Of a DNA stretch of 64,000 bases, positions 54,028 to 62,576 are shown one piece after another. Position 1 is the first letter of the stretch. The number at the start of each line of letters is the position of its first letter. The stretch comes from Loktanella sp. IMCC34160. GTDB taxonomy: Bacteria > Pseudomonadota > Alphaproteobacteria > Rhodobacterales > Rhodobacteraceae. The DNA is taken from the NCBI RefSeq assembly GCF_004145845.1, contig NZ_SELP01000009.1, positions 32,464 through 96,463 of the forward strand, in the 5' to 3' direction. The position numbers were made by a program, and so were the translations under genes. A model generated the notes under the pieces. The model made no database searches, was not told where the DNA came from, and saw only the letters and a program-made list of their open reading frames with translations.

Positions 54028-54423
54028 TTACCCGTTGGCCTCTGCACCTGCGGGCTGGGCCGGAACAACGGGCACCTCGGCCCGTTCCAGCATCATCCCC
54101 AGAAGCCCCCAGAAGAAATCCTCGCCCGGGTAGCCCTCGATCCGGTTCACTTCCTGCCCGTCCACCACCAGAATGAAGGTCGGGGTAAAGTTGACCGGGC
54201 GGGCCAGTTCGAAGCTGGCGGGCGTTCCGGAATGAATGTCATAGCGCAGAAGCGGGGCCGCCTGTCCCTCGCCGGTCTTGGGATAGATCTCTGCAATCTC
54301 GTCATCCCAGCGCTCGCAATAGGCGCAGCCGACCTGTTCGGCCATGACCAGACGAACCTCGGCCCATGCCGCGCCCGCGGACAGGGCCAGACCGATCCCA
54401 AGCAGTCGGATCACATTTCGCAT
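54028..54423 (-). CDS. soxS: Periplasmic thioredoxin SoxS
   Basis: A 131-residue thioredoxin-like protein: signal peptide MRNVIRLLGIGLALSAGAAWAE, active site G-C33-A-Y-C36, and cis-proline segment FTPTFILVVDG. SoxS keeps SoxYZ in its reduced, active state in other bacteria. The start at 54423 has GGGG 7 bp upstream; the frame is open further, but those residues would precede the signal peptide. First gene of soxSRT, divergent from soxV. Confidence 0.92.
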   Translation of the reverse strand: MRNVIRLLGIGLALSAGAAWAEVRLVMAEQVGCAYCERWDDEIAEIYPKTGEGQAAPLLRYDIHSGTPASFELARPVNFTPTFILVVDGQEVNRIEGYPGEDFFWGLLGMMLERAEVPVVPAQPAGAEANG

Positions 54424-54469
54424 TGCGTGGCCCCAAGTTCGATTGACGTGGACAGTTTCACTTATCATA

Positions 54470-54485
54470 ATTTGAATATGTGAAT
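54470..54485. promoter_or_regulatory. Predicted SoxR operator, soxS-soxV intergenic
   Basis: ATTT-GAATATGT-GAAT, one mismatch from the ATTC-N8-GAAT motif of SqrR/SoxR-type repressors, inside an AT-rich stretch of the 84-bp divergent promoter region. Positioned to control both soxSRT and soxVW. Confidence 0.6.
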
Positions 54486-54507
54486 TTCTCAAGGGGCAAG
54501 CCGCATC

Positions 54508-55242
54508 ATGGATGTGACCTTCATCGGGGCTTTCGTCGCCGGGCTTTTGGCCTTTTTGACCCCCTGCATCCTGCCCATGGTGCCGTTCTACTTTTCCTAT
54601 ATGGCCGGGATTTCCATGGCAGAGTTGCGTGGCGATGGCGACATCGCGCCGGGGGCGCAGCGGCGCCTGTTCGTTTCGGCCGTCATGTTCGCCCTGGGCG
54701 TAACCACCATTTTCATGTTGCTAGGCCTTGGGGCGACGGCGCTGGGGCAGGCGTTTTCGGCCTGGAAAGAGCCGCTGTCCTATGTGGCCGCGGCGGTGAT
54801 CTTTGTGTTCGGCCTCCATTTCCTTGGGATTATCCGCATCGGCTTCCTGATGCGCGAGGCGCGGATGGAAAGCAAATCGGACCCCTCGACCGTTCTGGGG
54901 GCCTACGTCATGGGCCTTGCTTTCGGGTTTGGCTGGACGGCTTGCGTGGGGCCGGTCTTGTCGACGATCCTGATGATGGCCTCGGGGATGGGCGATCTGA
55001 CGCAAGGGGCGCTTCTTTTGGCGGTCTTCGGCATCGGGATGACCCTGCCGTTCGTCATCGCCTCGCTGTTCGCGCGTCCGTTCCTGTCATTTATGGCCCG
55101 GCATCGCGCCAAGATGGGCTATGTTGAGAAAGTGATGGGGGTTTTGCTGATCGTCTTCGCGATCCTGATCGCCACCAACAGCGTCAATGTGATCAGCAAC
55201 TGGCTGATCGAAGTTTTCCCGGTTTTCCGGAGCTTGGGGTAA
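54508..55242 (+). CDS. soxV: CcdA-family thiol-disulfide transporter SoxV
   Basis: A 244-residue six-span membrane protein of the CcdA/DsbD-beta family. The redox cysteines are C20 in LTPCILPM and C146 in GWTACVGPV. SoxV moves electrons from cytoplasmic thioredoxin to the periplasmic SoxW and SoxYZ. First gene of soxVW, directly after the shared SoxR operator region. Confidence 0.95.
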   Translation: MDVTFIGAFVAGLLAFLTPCILPMVPFYFSYMAGISMAELRGDGDIAPGAQRRLFVSAVMFALGVTTIFMLLGLGATALGQAFSAWKEPLSYVAAAVIFVFGLHFLGIIRIGFLMREARMESKSDPSTVLGAYVMGLAFGFGWTACVGPVLSTILMMASGMGDLTQGALLLAVFGIGMTLPFVIASLFARPFLSFMARHRAKMGYVEKVMGVLLIVFAILIATNSVNVISNWLIEVFPVFRSLG

Positions 55243-55282
55243 TCCCACCGGGCCGGGCAGCAGAACGGAGAGGAGAGACCCG

Positions 55283-55870
55283 ATGTTCAGACGGACGTTC
55301 CTTGCGGCGATTGCCGCGCTTGGTCTTGCCGGGCAGGGCGCTGCCGAAGCGACGATGGGCGACGATGGCCTGCACAAGACCGGTTGGATGCATGACACCT
55401 TTCGTGACCTGCGCGAGGATCTGGACGAGGCCAATGTCGAGGGCAAGCGCCTTGCCATCATCATCGAACAGCGTGGCTGTATCTACTGCACCAAGATGCA
55501 CGAAGAGGTGTATCCCACGCCCGAGATTGACGCGCTGCTGAACGACGAATTCTTTTTCGTCCAGATCAACATGTTCGGCGACGTCGAAGTGACCGACTTT
55601 GACGGCGAGGTTCTGACCGAGAAAGAGGCGGTCCAGAAGTGGGGGCTGATGTTCACCCCGACGATTCTGTTCTTCCCTGAAGAGGTGACCGAAGAACTGC
55701 CCGCGAACCGGGTCGCCGTGGCCTATGTGCCGGGTGCCCTGTCAAAGGGGATGTTCTTCAACATGCTGACCTGGGTTCTGGAGCATGGATACGAGACGGA
55801 CGAGAATTTCCAGAAATATCATGCGCGTATCCTGACAGAAGGTGGTGGACTCTACGGGTCGGACGGGTAA
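55283..55870 (+). CDS. soxW: Periplasmic thioredoxin SoxW
   Basis: A 195-residue thioredoxin-fold protein with a signal peptide (MFRRTFLAAIAALGLAGQGAAE) and active site G-C66-I-Y-C69, then FTPTILFFPEE with the cis-proline. It accepts electrons from SoxV. It lies 40 bp behind soxV on one transcript; a separate promoter region with a SoxR operator follows before soxX. Confidence 0.93.
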   Translation: MFRRTFLAAIAALGLAGQGAAEATMGDDGLHKTGWMHDTFRDLREDLDEANVEGKRLAIIIEQRGCIYCTKMHEEVYPTPEIDALLNDEFFFVQINMFGDVEVTDFDGEVLTEKEAVQKWGLMFTPTILFFPEEVTEELPANRVAVAYVPGALSKGMFFNMLTWVLEHGYETDENFQKYHARILTEGGGLYGSDG

Positions 55871-55906
55871 CCATGGCCATCCGCCAGTGCGCCGCAGTGC
55901 AGCAAT

Positions 55907-55922
55907 ATTCAAATAAATGAAT
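55907..55922 (+). promoter_or_regulatory. Predicted SoxR operator upstream of soxX
   Basis: ATTC-AAATAAAT-GAAT, an exact match to the SqrR/SoxR-type motif ATTC-N8-GAAT, in an AT-rich patch 85 bp before soxX. It marks a separate regulated promoter for soxXYZA. Confidence 0.75.
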
Positions 55923-56006
55923 TTGTGATTGCTAATCTGAAGTCCGGTGCGCTACGGTATGCCAAAAGCAAGATATGACGCACACAGGGAGGATCAGGGA
56001 GGGCCC

Positions 56007-56480
56007 ATGAAGCGCATCATTCCATTTACGGCCGCAGCGGTTATCGCAGCGGGCATGGTCACGGCGGAAACCGCCCCCGAGGATGTCGTCTTTGGCGAAT
56101 ACGGCGAGATCGCCGAATCGCTGACCGGCGTGGCGGGCGATCCGGCGGAAGGCGAAAAAGTGATGACCAGCCGCGGGCTGGGCAATTGCATCGCCTGCCA
56201 CCAGGTGACCGCACTTGAAGACTACCCGTTCCACGGCGAGGTTGGCCCGTCGCTGGACGGTGCCGGGTCCCGCTGGGACGAGGCACAGCTGCGCGGTATC
56301 GTCGCCGGGGCGAAGAACACCTTCCCCGACAGCATGATGCCAAGCTTCTACAAGTCGACCGGCTTCATCCGCATCGGCGACGCCTTTACCGGCAAGGCCG
56401 GGTCGGACCCGACCACCCCGCTTTTGACCGCACAACAGATCGAGGATGTTGTCGCCTACCTGATGACCCTTCAGGACTAA
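56007..56480 (+). CDS. soxX: Cytochrome c SoxX
   Basis: A 157-residue monoheme cytochrome c with a signal peptide (KRIIPFTAAAVIAAGMVTAE). The heme site is C61-I-A-C64-H65 (GNCIACHQV), and DSMMPSF supplies the methionine ligand. SoxX forms the SoxXA complex that couples thiosulfate to the SoxY carrier. Start at ATG 56007, with GGGAGG just upstream; an earlier ATG lacks a ribosome site and precedes the signal peptide. Confidence 0.95.
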   Translation: MKRIIPFTAAAVIAAGMVTAETAPEDVVFGEYGEIAESLTGVAGDPAEGEKVMTSRGLGNCIACHQVTALEDYPFHGEVGPSLDGAGSRWDEAQLRGIVAGAKNTFPDSMMPSFYKSTGFIRIGDAFTGKAGSDPTTPLLTAQQIEDVVAYLMTLQD

Positions 56481-56510
56481 GCGACAAGACGTTTCGCAAG
56501 AGGAGAAACC

Positions 56511-56927
56511 ATGACCTTTACGCGTAGAGACACGCTCTTGATGGCGATGAGCGCAACCGCGGCGGCGATGCTGCCGTTCCGTGCCTCGGCTGCCGTTGAA
56601 GACAACATCGCCGCCTTCACCGGTGGCGCGGCCGTGGGCGAGGGTGGCATCACCCTGACCGCGCCGGAAATCGCCGAAAACGGCAACACCGTTCCGATCG
56701 AAGTCAACGCCCCCGGCGCCGTGTCGATCATGGTGCTGGCCGCCGGCAACCCGACCCCGCCGGTCGCCACCTTCACCTTCGGCCCGCTGGCCGGGGCACA
56801 GCAGGCGTCGACCCGCATTCGTCTGGCCGGCACGCAGGACGTGATCGCGATTGCCAAGATGGCCGACGGCAGCTTTGTTCAGGCAAGCGCCGAAGTGAAA
56901 GTCACCATCGGCGGCTGCGGCGGCTGA
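56511..56927 (+). CDS. soxY: Sulfur carrier subunit SoxY
   Basis: A 138-residue protein with a Tat signal (TRRDTLLMAMSATAAAML). The C-terminal swinging arm ends GGCGG, with the substrate-carrying C136. The immunoglobulin-like body has TVPIEVNAPG and STRIRLAGTQDVIAIAKMADG. SoxY with SoxZ bears the sulfur intermediates. SoxZ follows by 23 bp; the signal on SoxY exports both proteins. Confidence 0.97.
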   Translation: MTFTRRDTLLMAMSATAAAMLPFRASAAVEDNIAAFTGGAAVGEGGITLTAPEIAENGNTVPIEVNAPGAVSIMVLAAGNPTPPVATFTFGPLAGAQQASTRIRLAGTQDVIAIAKMADGSFVQASAEVKVTIGGCGG

Positions 56928-56950
56928 GCTGAGAAGAGGGAGTTAGAGAC

Positions 56951-57280
56951 ATGGCAGAAAACGTTACACCCCGCGTCCGCGTCCCCCGCTCGGCGGCGGC
57001 AGGCGAGACGATCACCATCAAGACCCTGATTTCGCACACGATGGAATCGGGCCAGCGGAAAGACGGCGACGGGAACCCGATCCCCCGGTCGATCATCAAC
57101 CGCTTCACCTGCGACTTCAACGGTCAGAACGTCATCGACGTGACCCTGGAGCCCGCGATCTCGACCAACCCCTATTTCGAATTCCAGTCGCTGGTGCCCG
57201 AAGCCGGGACCTTCACCTTCACCTGGTTTGACGATGACGGGTCGGTCTACACCGATACGAAGGAAATCGCGATCGGCTAA
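56951..57280 (+). CDS. soxZ: Sulfur carrier partner SoxZ
   Basis: A 109-residue partner of SoxY, without its own signal peptide, so co-exported. Family blocks are PRVRVPRSAAAGETITIKTLISHTMESGQRKD, INRFTCDFNGQNVIDV and FEFQSLVPEAGTFTFTWFDDDGSVY. It forms the SoxYZ heterodimer that carries the sulfur substrate. Operon gene between soxY and soxA. Confidence 0.96.
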   Translation: MAENVTPRVRVPRSAAAGETITIKTLISHTMESGQRKDGDGNPIPRSIINRFTCDFNGQNVIDVTLEPAISTNPYFEFQSLVPEAGTFTFTWFDDDGSVYTDTKEIAIG

Positions 57281-57307
57281 GGCCGGGCCACCACAGGGAG
57301 GAGCAAC

Positions 57308-58165
57308 ATGAAAAAAACAATGCTACGGGGGGCTATCGCGGCGGCGGCCATGATCGTGGGGGCACAGGGTGCACTTGCACAGGACGCCGACAGCCTCACC
57401 ATCAACGGCGAGATCGACATCGTGACCGAAGCCCCGGCTGCGGCGCACCTGGATGGGGCGCTGCGGACGGTCTATTCGGGTTGGCGGTTCCGGTCCGACG
57501 AGACCCAGGCCATGGAAATGGACGATTTCGACAACCCCGGCATGCTGGCCGTAGAAGATGCCATGGTGGCCTGGAACACCGCCGAGGGAACCGAGGGCAA
57601 ATCCTGTGCGGATTGCCACGGCGACGCGGCTGAATCCATGACTAACGTCCGTGCCGTCTATCCGCGCTGGAACGAGGAAGCGGGCGAACTTCGCAACCTG
57701 CAAATGCAGATCGACGCCTGCCGCACCGAACAGATGGGCGCCGAGGCATGGGGGCTCGACAAGACCCCGATGCTGAACATGGAGGCGCTGATTTCGTCGG
57801 TCGGCCGTGGCACAATCGTGAACGTGGCTATCGACGGTCCGGTTGCCGATATGTGGGAACAGGGGCGCGAGCTTTACTACACCCGCACCGGTCAGCTGGA
57901 ATTGTCCTGCGCCAACTGTCACGAAGACAACTACGGTAACTACATCCGCGCCGATCACCTTAGCCAGGGTCAGATCAACGGTTTCCCGACCTACCGTCTG
58001 AAGAATGCCAAGCTGAACGGTGTGCAGGGCCGCTTCCGTGGTTGTGTCCGTGACACCCGTGCCGAGACCTATGCGGTCGGCAGCCCGGAGTTCATGGCGC
58101 TGGAGCTTTATGTCGCGTCGCGCGGCAACGGGCTTGCGGTCGAAGGTCCGTCGGTTCGTAACTAA
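57308..58165 (+). CDS. soxA: Diheme cytochrome c SoxA
   Basis: A 285-residue diheme cytochrome with a signal peptide (KKTMLRGAIAAAAMIVGAQGALAQ). Heme sites are C100-A-D-C103-H104 and C201-A-N-C204-H205; the active-site cysteine ligand is C246 in GRFRGCVRDTRAE. SoxA joins thiosulfate to SoxY with SoxX. The gene is followed 8 bp later by a strong terminator; in most sox clusters soxB follows here, but it is absent. Confidence 0.96.
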   Translation: MKKTMLRGAIAAAAMIVGAQGALAQDADSLTINGEIDIVTEAPAAAHLDGALRTVYSGWRFRSDETQAMEMDDFDNPGMLAVEDAMVAWNTAEGTEGKSCADCHGDAAESMTNVRAVYPRWNEEAGELRNLQMQIDACRTEQMGAEAWGLDKTPMLNMEALISSVGRGTIVNVAIDGPVADMWEQGRELYYTRTGQLELSCANCHEDNYGNYIRADHLSQGQINGFPTYRLKNAKLNGVQGRFRGCVRDTRAETYAVGSPEFMALELYVASRGNGLAVEGPSVRN

Positions 58166-58172
58166 TCGGTCT

Positions 58173-58207
58173 GGCCCGCCCGACGTGCGTTGGGCGGGCC
58201 TTTCCTT
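58173..58207 (+). terminator. Intrinsic terminator after soxA
   Basis: A perfect 9-bp stem GGCCCGCCC / GGGCGGGCC (58173-58181 with 58192-58200), a 10-nt loop, then TTTCCTT. It ends the soxXYZA transcript and separates it from soxCD, at the place where soxB would be expected. Confidence 0.85.
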
Positions 58208-58217
58208 ACCTGAAAAC

Positions 58218-58233
58218 ATTCAATAATGCGCAT
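58218..58233 (+). promoter_or_regulatory. Possible SoxR operator upstream of soxC
   Basis: ATTC-AATAATGC-GCAT differs by one base from ATTC-N8-GAAT. It lies between the soxA terminator and the soxC start (58294), fitting a separate regulated promoter for soxCD. Confidence 0.45.
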
Positions 58234-58293
58234 ACGTTGCGCTGACAGGCCGATCCGGCGACGGGCGGCGATCATGTCAAAGAGGGAAGACAG

Positions 58294-59565
58294 ATGGACA
58301 AGATCTTCAAAGGTATGAAGCCGTCCCGCCGGTCGTTCCTGACCGGGGCCGCGGCTGCCGGGGCAGGGGCCGTTGCGACGGTTGCCAAGGGGCAGGGCGC
58401 GCCCGACCCGGCCATCGTGGAACAGCAGCCCTGGCGGACCTTCCTTGGCGAAGGTGTTGATGCCTACCCCTATGGGATGCCGTCCGAGCACGAGGCCCAT
58501 GTCATCCGCCGCTCCGTGCCCTGGCTGACCGCCGATCCGATTTCCTCTGTCAACTTCACGCCGCTGCACGAGTTGGATGGGATCATCACCCCCAACGGGT
58601 TGTGCTTTGAACGGCACCACGGCGGCATCGCCGAGGTGGACCCGGTCGAACACCGGCTGATGATCAACGGGCTTGTGGACAAGCAGATGGTCTTCACCAT
58701 GGAAGACCTGAAGCGGTTCCCGCGTGAAAACCACGTCTACTTCCTCGAATGCGCGGCCAACTCGGGCATGGAATGGGCCGGTGCGCAGCTGAACGGCTGC
58801 CAGTTCACCCACGGTATGATCCACAACGTCATGTATACCGGCATCCCGCTGCGCCTGCTGCTGGAAGAGGCCGGGGTCAAGACCAACGGCAAATGGATCA
58901 TGGTCGAAGGCGCGGATGCGGCAGGCATGAACCGGTCGATCCCGATCGAAAAGGCGATGGACGACTGCCTGATCGCCTTCAAGATGAATGGCGAGGCGCT
59001 GCGCCCCGAACAGGGCTACCCGGTCCGTCTGGTCGTTCCCGGCTGGGAAGGCAACATGTGGGTCAAATGGCTGCGCCGTATCGAAGTGGGCGACCAGCCC
59101 TGGCACGCCCGTGAAGAGACCTCGAAATACACCGACCTGCTGGAAAACGGGACGGCCCGCCGGTTCACCTGGGAAATGGATGCCAAATCGGTCATCACCA
59201 ACCCCAGCCCACAGGCCCCTATCACCCATGGCCCCGGACCGACCGTCCTGACCGGCGTGGCGTGGTCCGGCCGTGGCACGATCCCGCGCGTGGACGTGAC
59301 CATCGACGGCGGCAAGAACTGGTATCAGGCCCGCATGTCCGGTCCCTCGCTGAACAAGTCGATGCACCGTTTCTACTTTGAATTCGATTGGGACGGGACA
59401 CCGCTGCTGCTGCAAAGCCGTGCGCATGACAGCACCGGCTATGTCCAGCCCACCAAGAACGAGCTTCGTGCCATCCGGGGCGAAAACTCGATCTACCACA
59501 ACAACGGTATCCAGACCTGGTACGTGAACGAACAAGGGATCGCCGAAAATGTCGAAATTTCTTAA
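58294..59565 (+). CDS. soxC: Sulfane dehydrogenase molybdenum subunit SoxC
   Basis: A 423-residue molybdopterin enzyme of the sulfite oxidase family with a Tat signal (SRRSFLTGAAAAGAGAVATV). The Moco-ligating cysteine is C153 (YFLECAANSGMEW). The C-terminal dimerisation domain is present (ITGVAWSGRG-type block near residue 325). With SoxD it oxidises the carrier-bound sulfane sulfur, giving six electrons. GAGGGAAG precedes the ATG. The 3' end overlaps soxD by 17 bp. Confidence 0.95.
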   Translation: MDKIFKGMKPSRRSFLTGAAAAGAGAVATVAKGQGAPDPAIVEQQPWRTFLGEGVDAYPYGMPSEHEAHVIRRSVPWLTADPISSVNFTPLHELDGIITPNGLCFERHHGGIAEVDPVEHRLMINGLVDKQMVFTMEDLKRFPRENHVYFLECAANSGMEWAGAQLNGCQFTHGMIHNVMYTGIPLRLLLEEAGVKTNGKWIMVEGADAAGMNRSIPIEKAMDDCLIAFKMNGEALRPEQGYPVRLVVPGWEGNMWVKWLRRIEVGDQPWHAREETSKYTDLLENGTARRFTWEMDAKSVITNPSPQAPITHGPGPTVLTGVAWSGRGTIPRVDVTIDGGKNWYQARMSGPSLNKSMHRFYFEFDWDGTPLLLQSRAHDSTGYVQPTKNELRAIRGENSIYHNNGIQTWYVNEQGIAENVEIS

Positions 59566-60820
59566 GATCTTCGCCCCCGCCGGGGCCGGCGCTGCCTCGA
59601 TCCTGACGCTTGCCTATGTGATGGCCGACCAGTTCGTCGTCGACATCCCCGCGCCGCTGCGCACCGTGATCGCGGTGCAGCCGGCACAGGCGCAAGAGGC
59701 CCCCGTGGAAGAGACAGCGACCGCCGAGGCCCCGATGGAAGCGCCGGTTGAAATGGCCGCCGCCATCGTCGAACCCGCCGCGCCATCGCGTGAAGGCGGT
59801 TATGGGTTGGGCCGCGAGGCGCTGCCGGAAGAAGTGGCCGCATGGGATTTCGACGTGCGCCCCGATGGGCTGGGCCTGCCGGAAGGGTCCGGCGATGTCT
59901 GGACCGGCGAGGAGGTTTTTGTCGAGAAATGCTCCATGTGCCACGGCGACTTTGGCGAGGCCGTGGGCCGCTGGCCGGTTCTGGCCGGGGGCTGGGACAC
60001 GCTGGAAAACAAGGATCCGGTGAAAACCATCGGGTCGTATTGGCCCTATCTGTCGACGGTCTTCGACTATGTCCACCGGGCGATGCCCTTTGGCGAGGCC
60101 GAAAGCCTGACGGCGGATGAAACCTATGCGATCACCGCCTATCTTCTTTACGTGAATAACCTTGTCGAAGACGATTTCGAACTGTCGCATGAAAACTTCG
60201 CCGAAGTCCGGCTGCCGAACGAGGGCGGGTTCTTTATGGATGACCGGCTTGAGACCGAATTCCCGGCCTTCGTGCGCCCGGAAATCTGCATGGAGAACTG
60301 CAAGGAGACGGTAGAGATCACCATGCGCGCCAGCGTGCTGGACGTGACCCCGGAAGAATCCGGCGTGGTCGAAGGCGACGGGGCAGAGGCCCCTGCCGCC
60401 GAAGCCCCCGCCGCCGAGGAAGCCCTGGTTGAAGAGGCTGCAACCGAAGAGGCCGCCCCCGCCGCTGAACCCGCGGAAGAAACCGCAGCCCTTGATCCGG
60501 CGCTGGTCGAGGAAGGCGCGGGCGTCTTCCGCAAGTGTCAGGCCTGCCACCAGGTTGGCGACGGCGCGACCAACCGCGTCGGTCCGGAACTCAATGGCCT
60601 GATGGGCCGGGTTGTGGGCAGTGTTGACGGCTTCAACTACTCGAACGGGTTCGCCGATGCCGCCGCGGCAGGCGAGGTCTGGACAGCGGAATCGCTGGCC
60701 GAATTCCTGACCAACCCGCGTCAGGCCCGCGCAGGCACAAAGATGTCCTTTGCCGGTCTGCGCGATCAGGCCGACATCGACGCGGTCTTGGCTTACATCC
60801 AATCGGAAGGCGGGATGTAA
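59549..60820 (+). CDS. soxD: Sulfane dehydrogenase cytochrome subunit SoxD
   Basis: A 423-residue diheme cytochrome c: N-terminal hydrophobic signal/anchor (SKFLKIFAPAGAGAASILTLAYVM), heme 1 at C128-S-M-C131-H132, heme 2 at C330-Q-A-C333-H334. Between the domains is a 40-residue Ala/Glu/Pro-rich linker (EAPAAEAPAAEEALVEEAAT onward). It accepts electrons from SoxC. It overlaps soxC by 17 bp. The soxEFGH genes often found after soxD are absent; a DUF302 gene follows. Confidence 0.94.
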   Translation: MSKFLKIFAPAGAGAASILTLAYVMADQFVVDIPAPLRTVIAVQPAQAQEAPVEETATAEAPMEAPVEMAAAIVEPAAPSREGGYGLGREALPEEVAAWDFDVRPDGLGLPEGSGDVWTGEEVFVEKCSMCHGDFGEAVGRWPVLAGGWDTLENKDPVKTIGSYWPYLSTVFDYVHRAMPFGEAESLTADETYAITAYLLYVNNLVEDDFELSHENFAEVRLPNEGGFFMDDRLETEFPAFVRPEICMENCKETVEITMRASVLDVTPEESGVVEGDGAEAPAAEAPAAEEALVEEAATEEAAPAAEPAEETAALDPALVEEGAGVFRKCQACHQVGDGATNRVGPELNGLMGRVVGSVDGFNYSNGFADAAAAGEVWTAESLAEFLTNPRQARAGTKMSFAGLRDQADIDAVLAYIQSEGGM

Positions 60821-60834
60821 CCGGCGCGGACAGC

Positions 60835-60848
60835 ATGATCCATGTCAA
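60835..60848. promoter_or_regulatory. Possible FnrL box upstream of DUF302-hemA
   Basis: ATGAT-CCAT-GTCAA matches the FNR/FnrL consensus TTGAT-N4-ATCAA at 8 of 10 positions and is itself near-palindromic. It lies 57 bp before the DUF302 gene, which precedes hemA by 5 bp. FnrL controls hemA in Rhodobacter. Confidence 0.35.
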
Positions 60849-60904
60849 GGCGGCGCCCCGTCGCCTTGGCATAGTTGCAGGATGACAAAGGGAGGATCCC
60901 AACC

Positions 60905-61339
60905 ATGAAGACTTTTGCATCTGCCGCAGTTGTTTCCCTCGCCCTTGCCGCACCGGCCCTTGCCGACACGGCAACGACCTATCCCTTCGATGGCAGCTTT
61001 GACGATGCCACCTTCGCGCTGGAAAACGCGATCATCGAACGGGGGCTGGTCATCGACTGGGTCAGCCACACCGGCGACATGCTGGCCCGCACCGGCGAAG
61101 ATGTCGGCTCGGACGTGGTCCTGTTTGACAATGCCGATGTGTATCAATTCTGCTCGGCCCAACTCTCGCGCGAGGTGATGGAGGCGGATTTCATGAACAT
61201 CATGCACTGCCCCTATTCGATCTTCGTGTTTGAACGGGACGGGGCGGTGACCATGGGCTTCCGCGACATGCCCGAAGGCGACATGCAGGTCATCCAGAAC
61301 CTGCTGGACGGCATCGTTCAGGACGCAGTGGGGAACTAA
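60905..61339 (+). CDS. Exported DUF302 family protein
   Basis: A 144-residue protein with a signal peptide (KTFASAAVVSLALAAPALAD) and the DUF302 fold: FDDATFALENAIIERGLVIDWVSHTGDML, VVLFDNADVYQFCSAQLSREVMEADFMNIMHCPYSIFVFE. Two cysteines (FCSA and HCPY) sit at the family positions. DUF302 proteins are often near sulfur-oxidation or metal genes; function unknown. It precedes hemA by 6 bp, so the two are co-transcribed. Confidence 0.9.
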   Translation: MKTFASAAVVSLALAAPALADTATTYPFDGSFDDATFALENAIIERGLVIDWVSHTGDMLARTGEDVGSDVVLFDNADVYQFCSAQLSREVMEADFMNIMHCPYSIFVFERDGAVTMGFRDMPEGDMQVIQNLLDGIVQDAVGN

Positions 61340-61345
61340 AGACTG

Positions 61346-62569
61346 ATGGACTACCAGAATTTTTTCCGGTCGGCGCTGACCCGGCTGAAGGATGAAGGCA
61401 ACTACCGCGTCTTCGCCGATCTTGAACGGGAACGCGGGGCCTTTCCGAAAGCGGTCAACCACAAGGACGGGGCGGTCCGGCCGGTCACGATCTGGTGTTC
61501 CAACGACTACCTTGGCATGGGGCAGCACCCCGCGGTGCTGTCCGCCATGCATGATGCGCTGGATACCGTGGGCGCGGGCGCGGGCGGCACCCGCAATATT
61601 TCCGGCACCACCCACCACCACGTGCTGCTGGAGCGGGAACTGGCCGATCTGCACGGCAAGGAAGCGGCGCTTCTGTTCACCTCCGGCTATGTGTCGAACT
61701 GGGCAACGCTGGGCACGCTGGGGGCAAAGATCCCCGGTCTCGTGATCCTGTCGGATGCGCTGAACCACGCCTCGATGATTGAAGGCATCCGCCATTCCAA
61801 GGCGCAGCGGATCATCTGGAAACACAATGATCTGGAAGACCTGGAGCGGCATCTTGCCAGCCTGCCCGCCGAGCAGCCGAAGATGATCGCCTTTGAATCC
61901 GTCTATTCGATGGATGGCGATATCGCCCCGATCCGCGAAATCTGCGATCTGGCCGACAGGTACAACGCCATGACCTATCTGGACGAGGTGCATGCGGTCG
62001 GCATGTATGGCCCGCGCGGCGGCGGTATCGCCGAACGCGAAGGGCTGATGGACCGCGTCACGATCATCGAAGGCACGCTGGGCAAGGCCTTTGGCGTGGT
62101 CGGCGGCTATATCGCAGCCTCCGCTGACCTCTGCGATTTCATCCGGTCCTTCGCCAGCGGGTTCATCTTTACCACCGCGCTGCCGCCTGCCGTAGCAGCC
62201 GGGGCCTGCGCCTCGATCCGGCATCTGAAGGACAGCCGCACCGAACGCGAGACCCAGCAGGACCGCGTGGCCCATCTGCGCGCCCGTCTGGACGAGATCG
62301 GCATCCCGCATATCCCGAACCCCAGCCACATCATCCCGGTGATGGTCGGCGATCCGGTGAAGTGCAAATACCTGTCGGATGTGTTGATGGACCGCTTTGG
62401 CATCTACATCCAGCCGATCAACTACCCGACCGTGCCAAAGGGAACCGAGCGGCTGCGGATCACCCCGTCGCCGGTGCACACGCAGGCCGATATCGACCAT
62501 CTGGTCGGCGCGCTAAGCGAGCTGTGGACCCAGTGCCAACTGGCGCGGATGCCGATGGCGGCGCAGTAG
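61346..62569 (+). CDS. hemA: 5-aminolevulinate synthase
   Basis: A 407-residue alpha-oxoamine synthase that condenses glycine and succinyl-CoA, the first step of tetrapyrrole synthesis in alphaproteobacteria. K247 in EGTLGKAFG is the PLP lysine, [20 protein letters not shown] and [11 protein letters not shown] are characteristic, and the length matches Rhodobacter HemA. Heme demand of the adjacent cytochromes could explain the neighbourhood; shared regulation is not shown. Confidence 0.98.
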   Translation: MDYQNFFRSALTRLKDEGNYRVFADLERERGAFPKAVNHKDGAVRPVTIWCSNDYLGMGQHPAVLSAMHDALDTVGAGAGGTRNISGTTHHHVLLERELADLHGKEAALLFTSGYVSNWATLGTLGAKIPGLVILSDALNHASMIEGIRHSKAQRIIWKHNDLEDLERHLASLPAEQPKMIAFESVYSMDGDIAPIREICDLADRYNAMTYLDEVHAVGMYGPRGGGIAEREGLMDRVTIIEGTLGKAFGVVGGYIAASADLCDFIRSFASGFIFTTALPPAVAAGACASIRHLKDSRTERETQQDRVAHLRARLDEIGIPHIPNPSHIIPVMVGDPVKCKYLSDVLMDRFGIYIQPINYPTVPKGTERLRITPSPVHTQADIDHLVGALSELWTQCQLARMPMAAQ

Positions 62570-62576
62570 CGCCGGG

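Noticed and set aside
60845..62500. Open frame of 551 codons antisense to DUF302 and hemA
   Set aside because: Checked because its length is near that of SoxB, but it has no 5'-nucleotidase/SoxB motifs and is a shadow of hemA.
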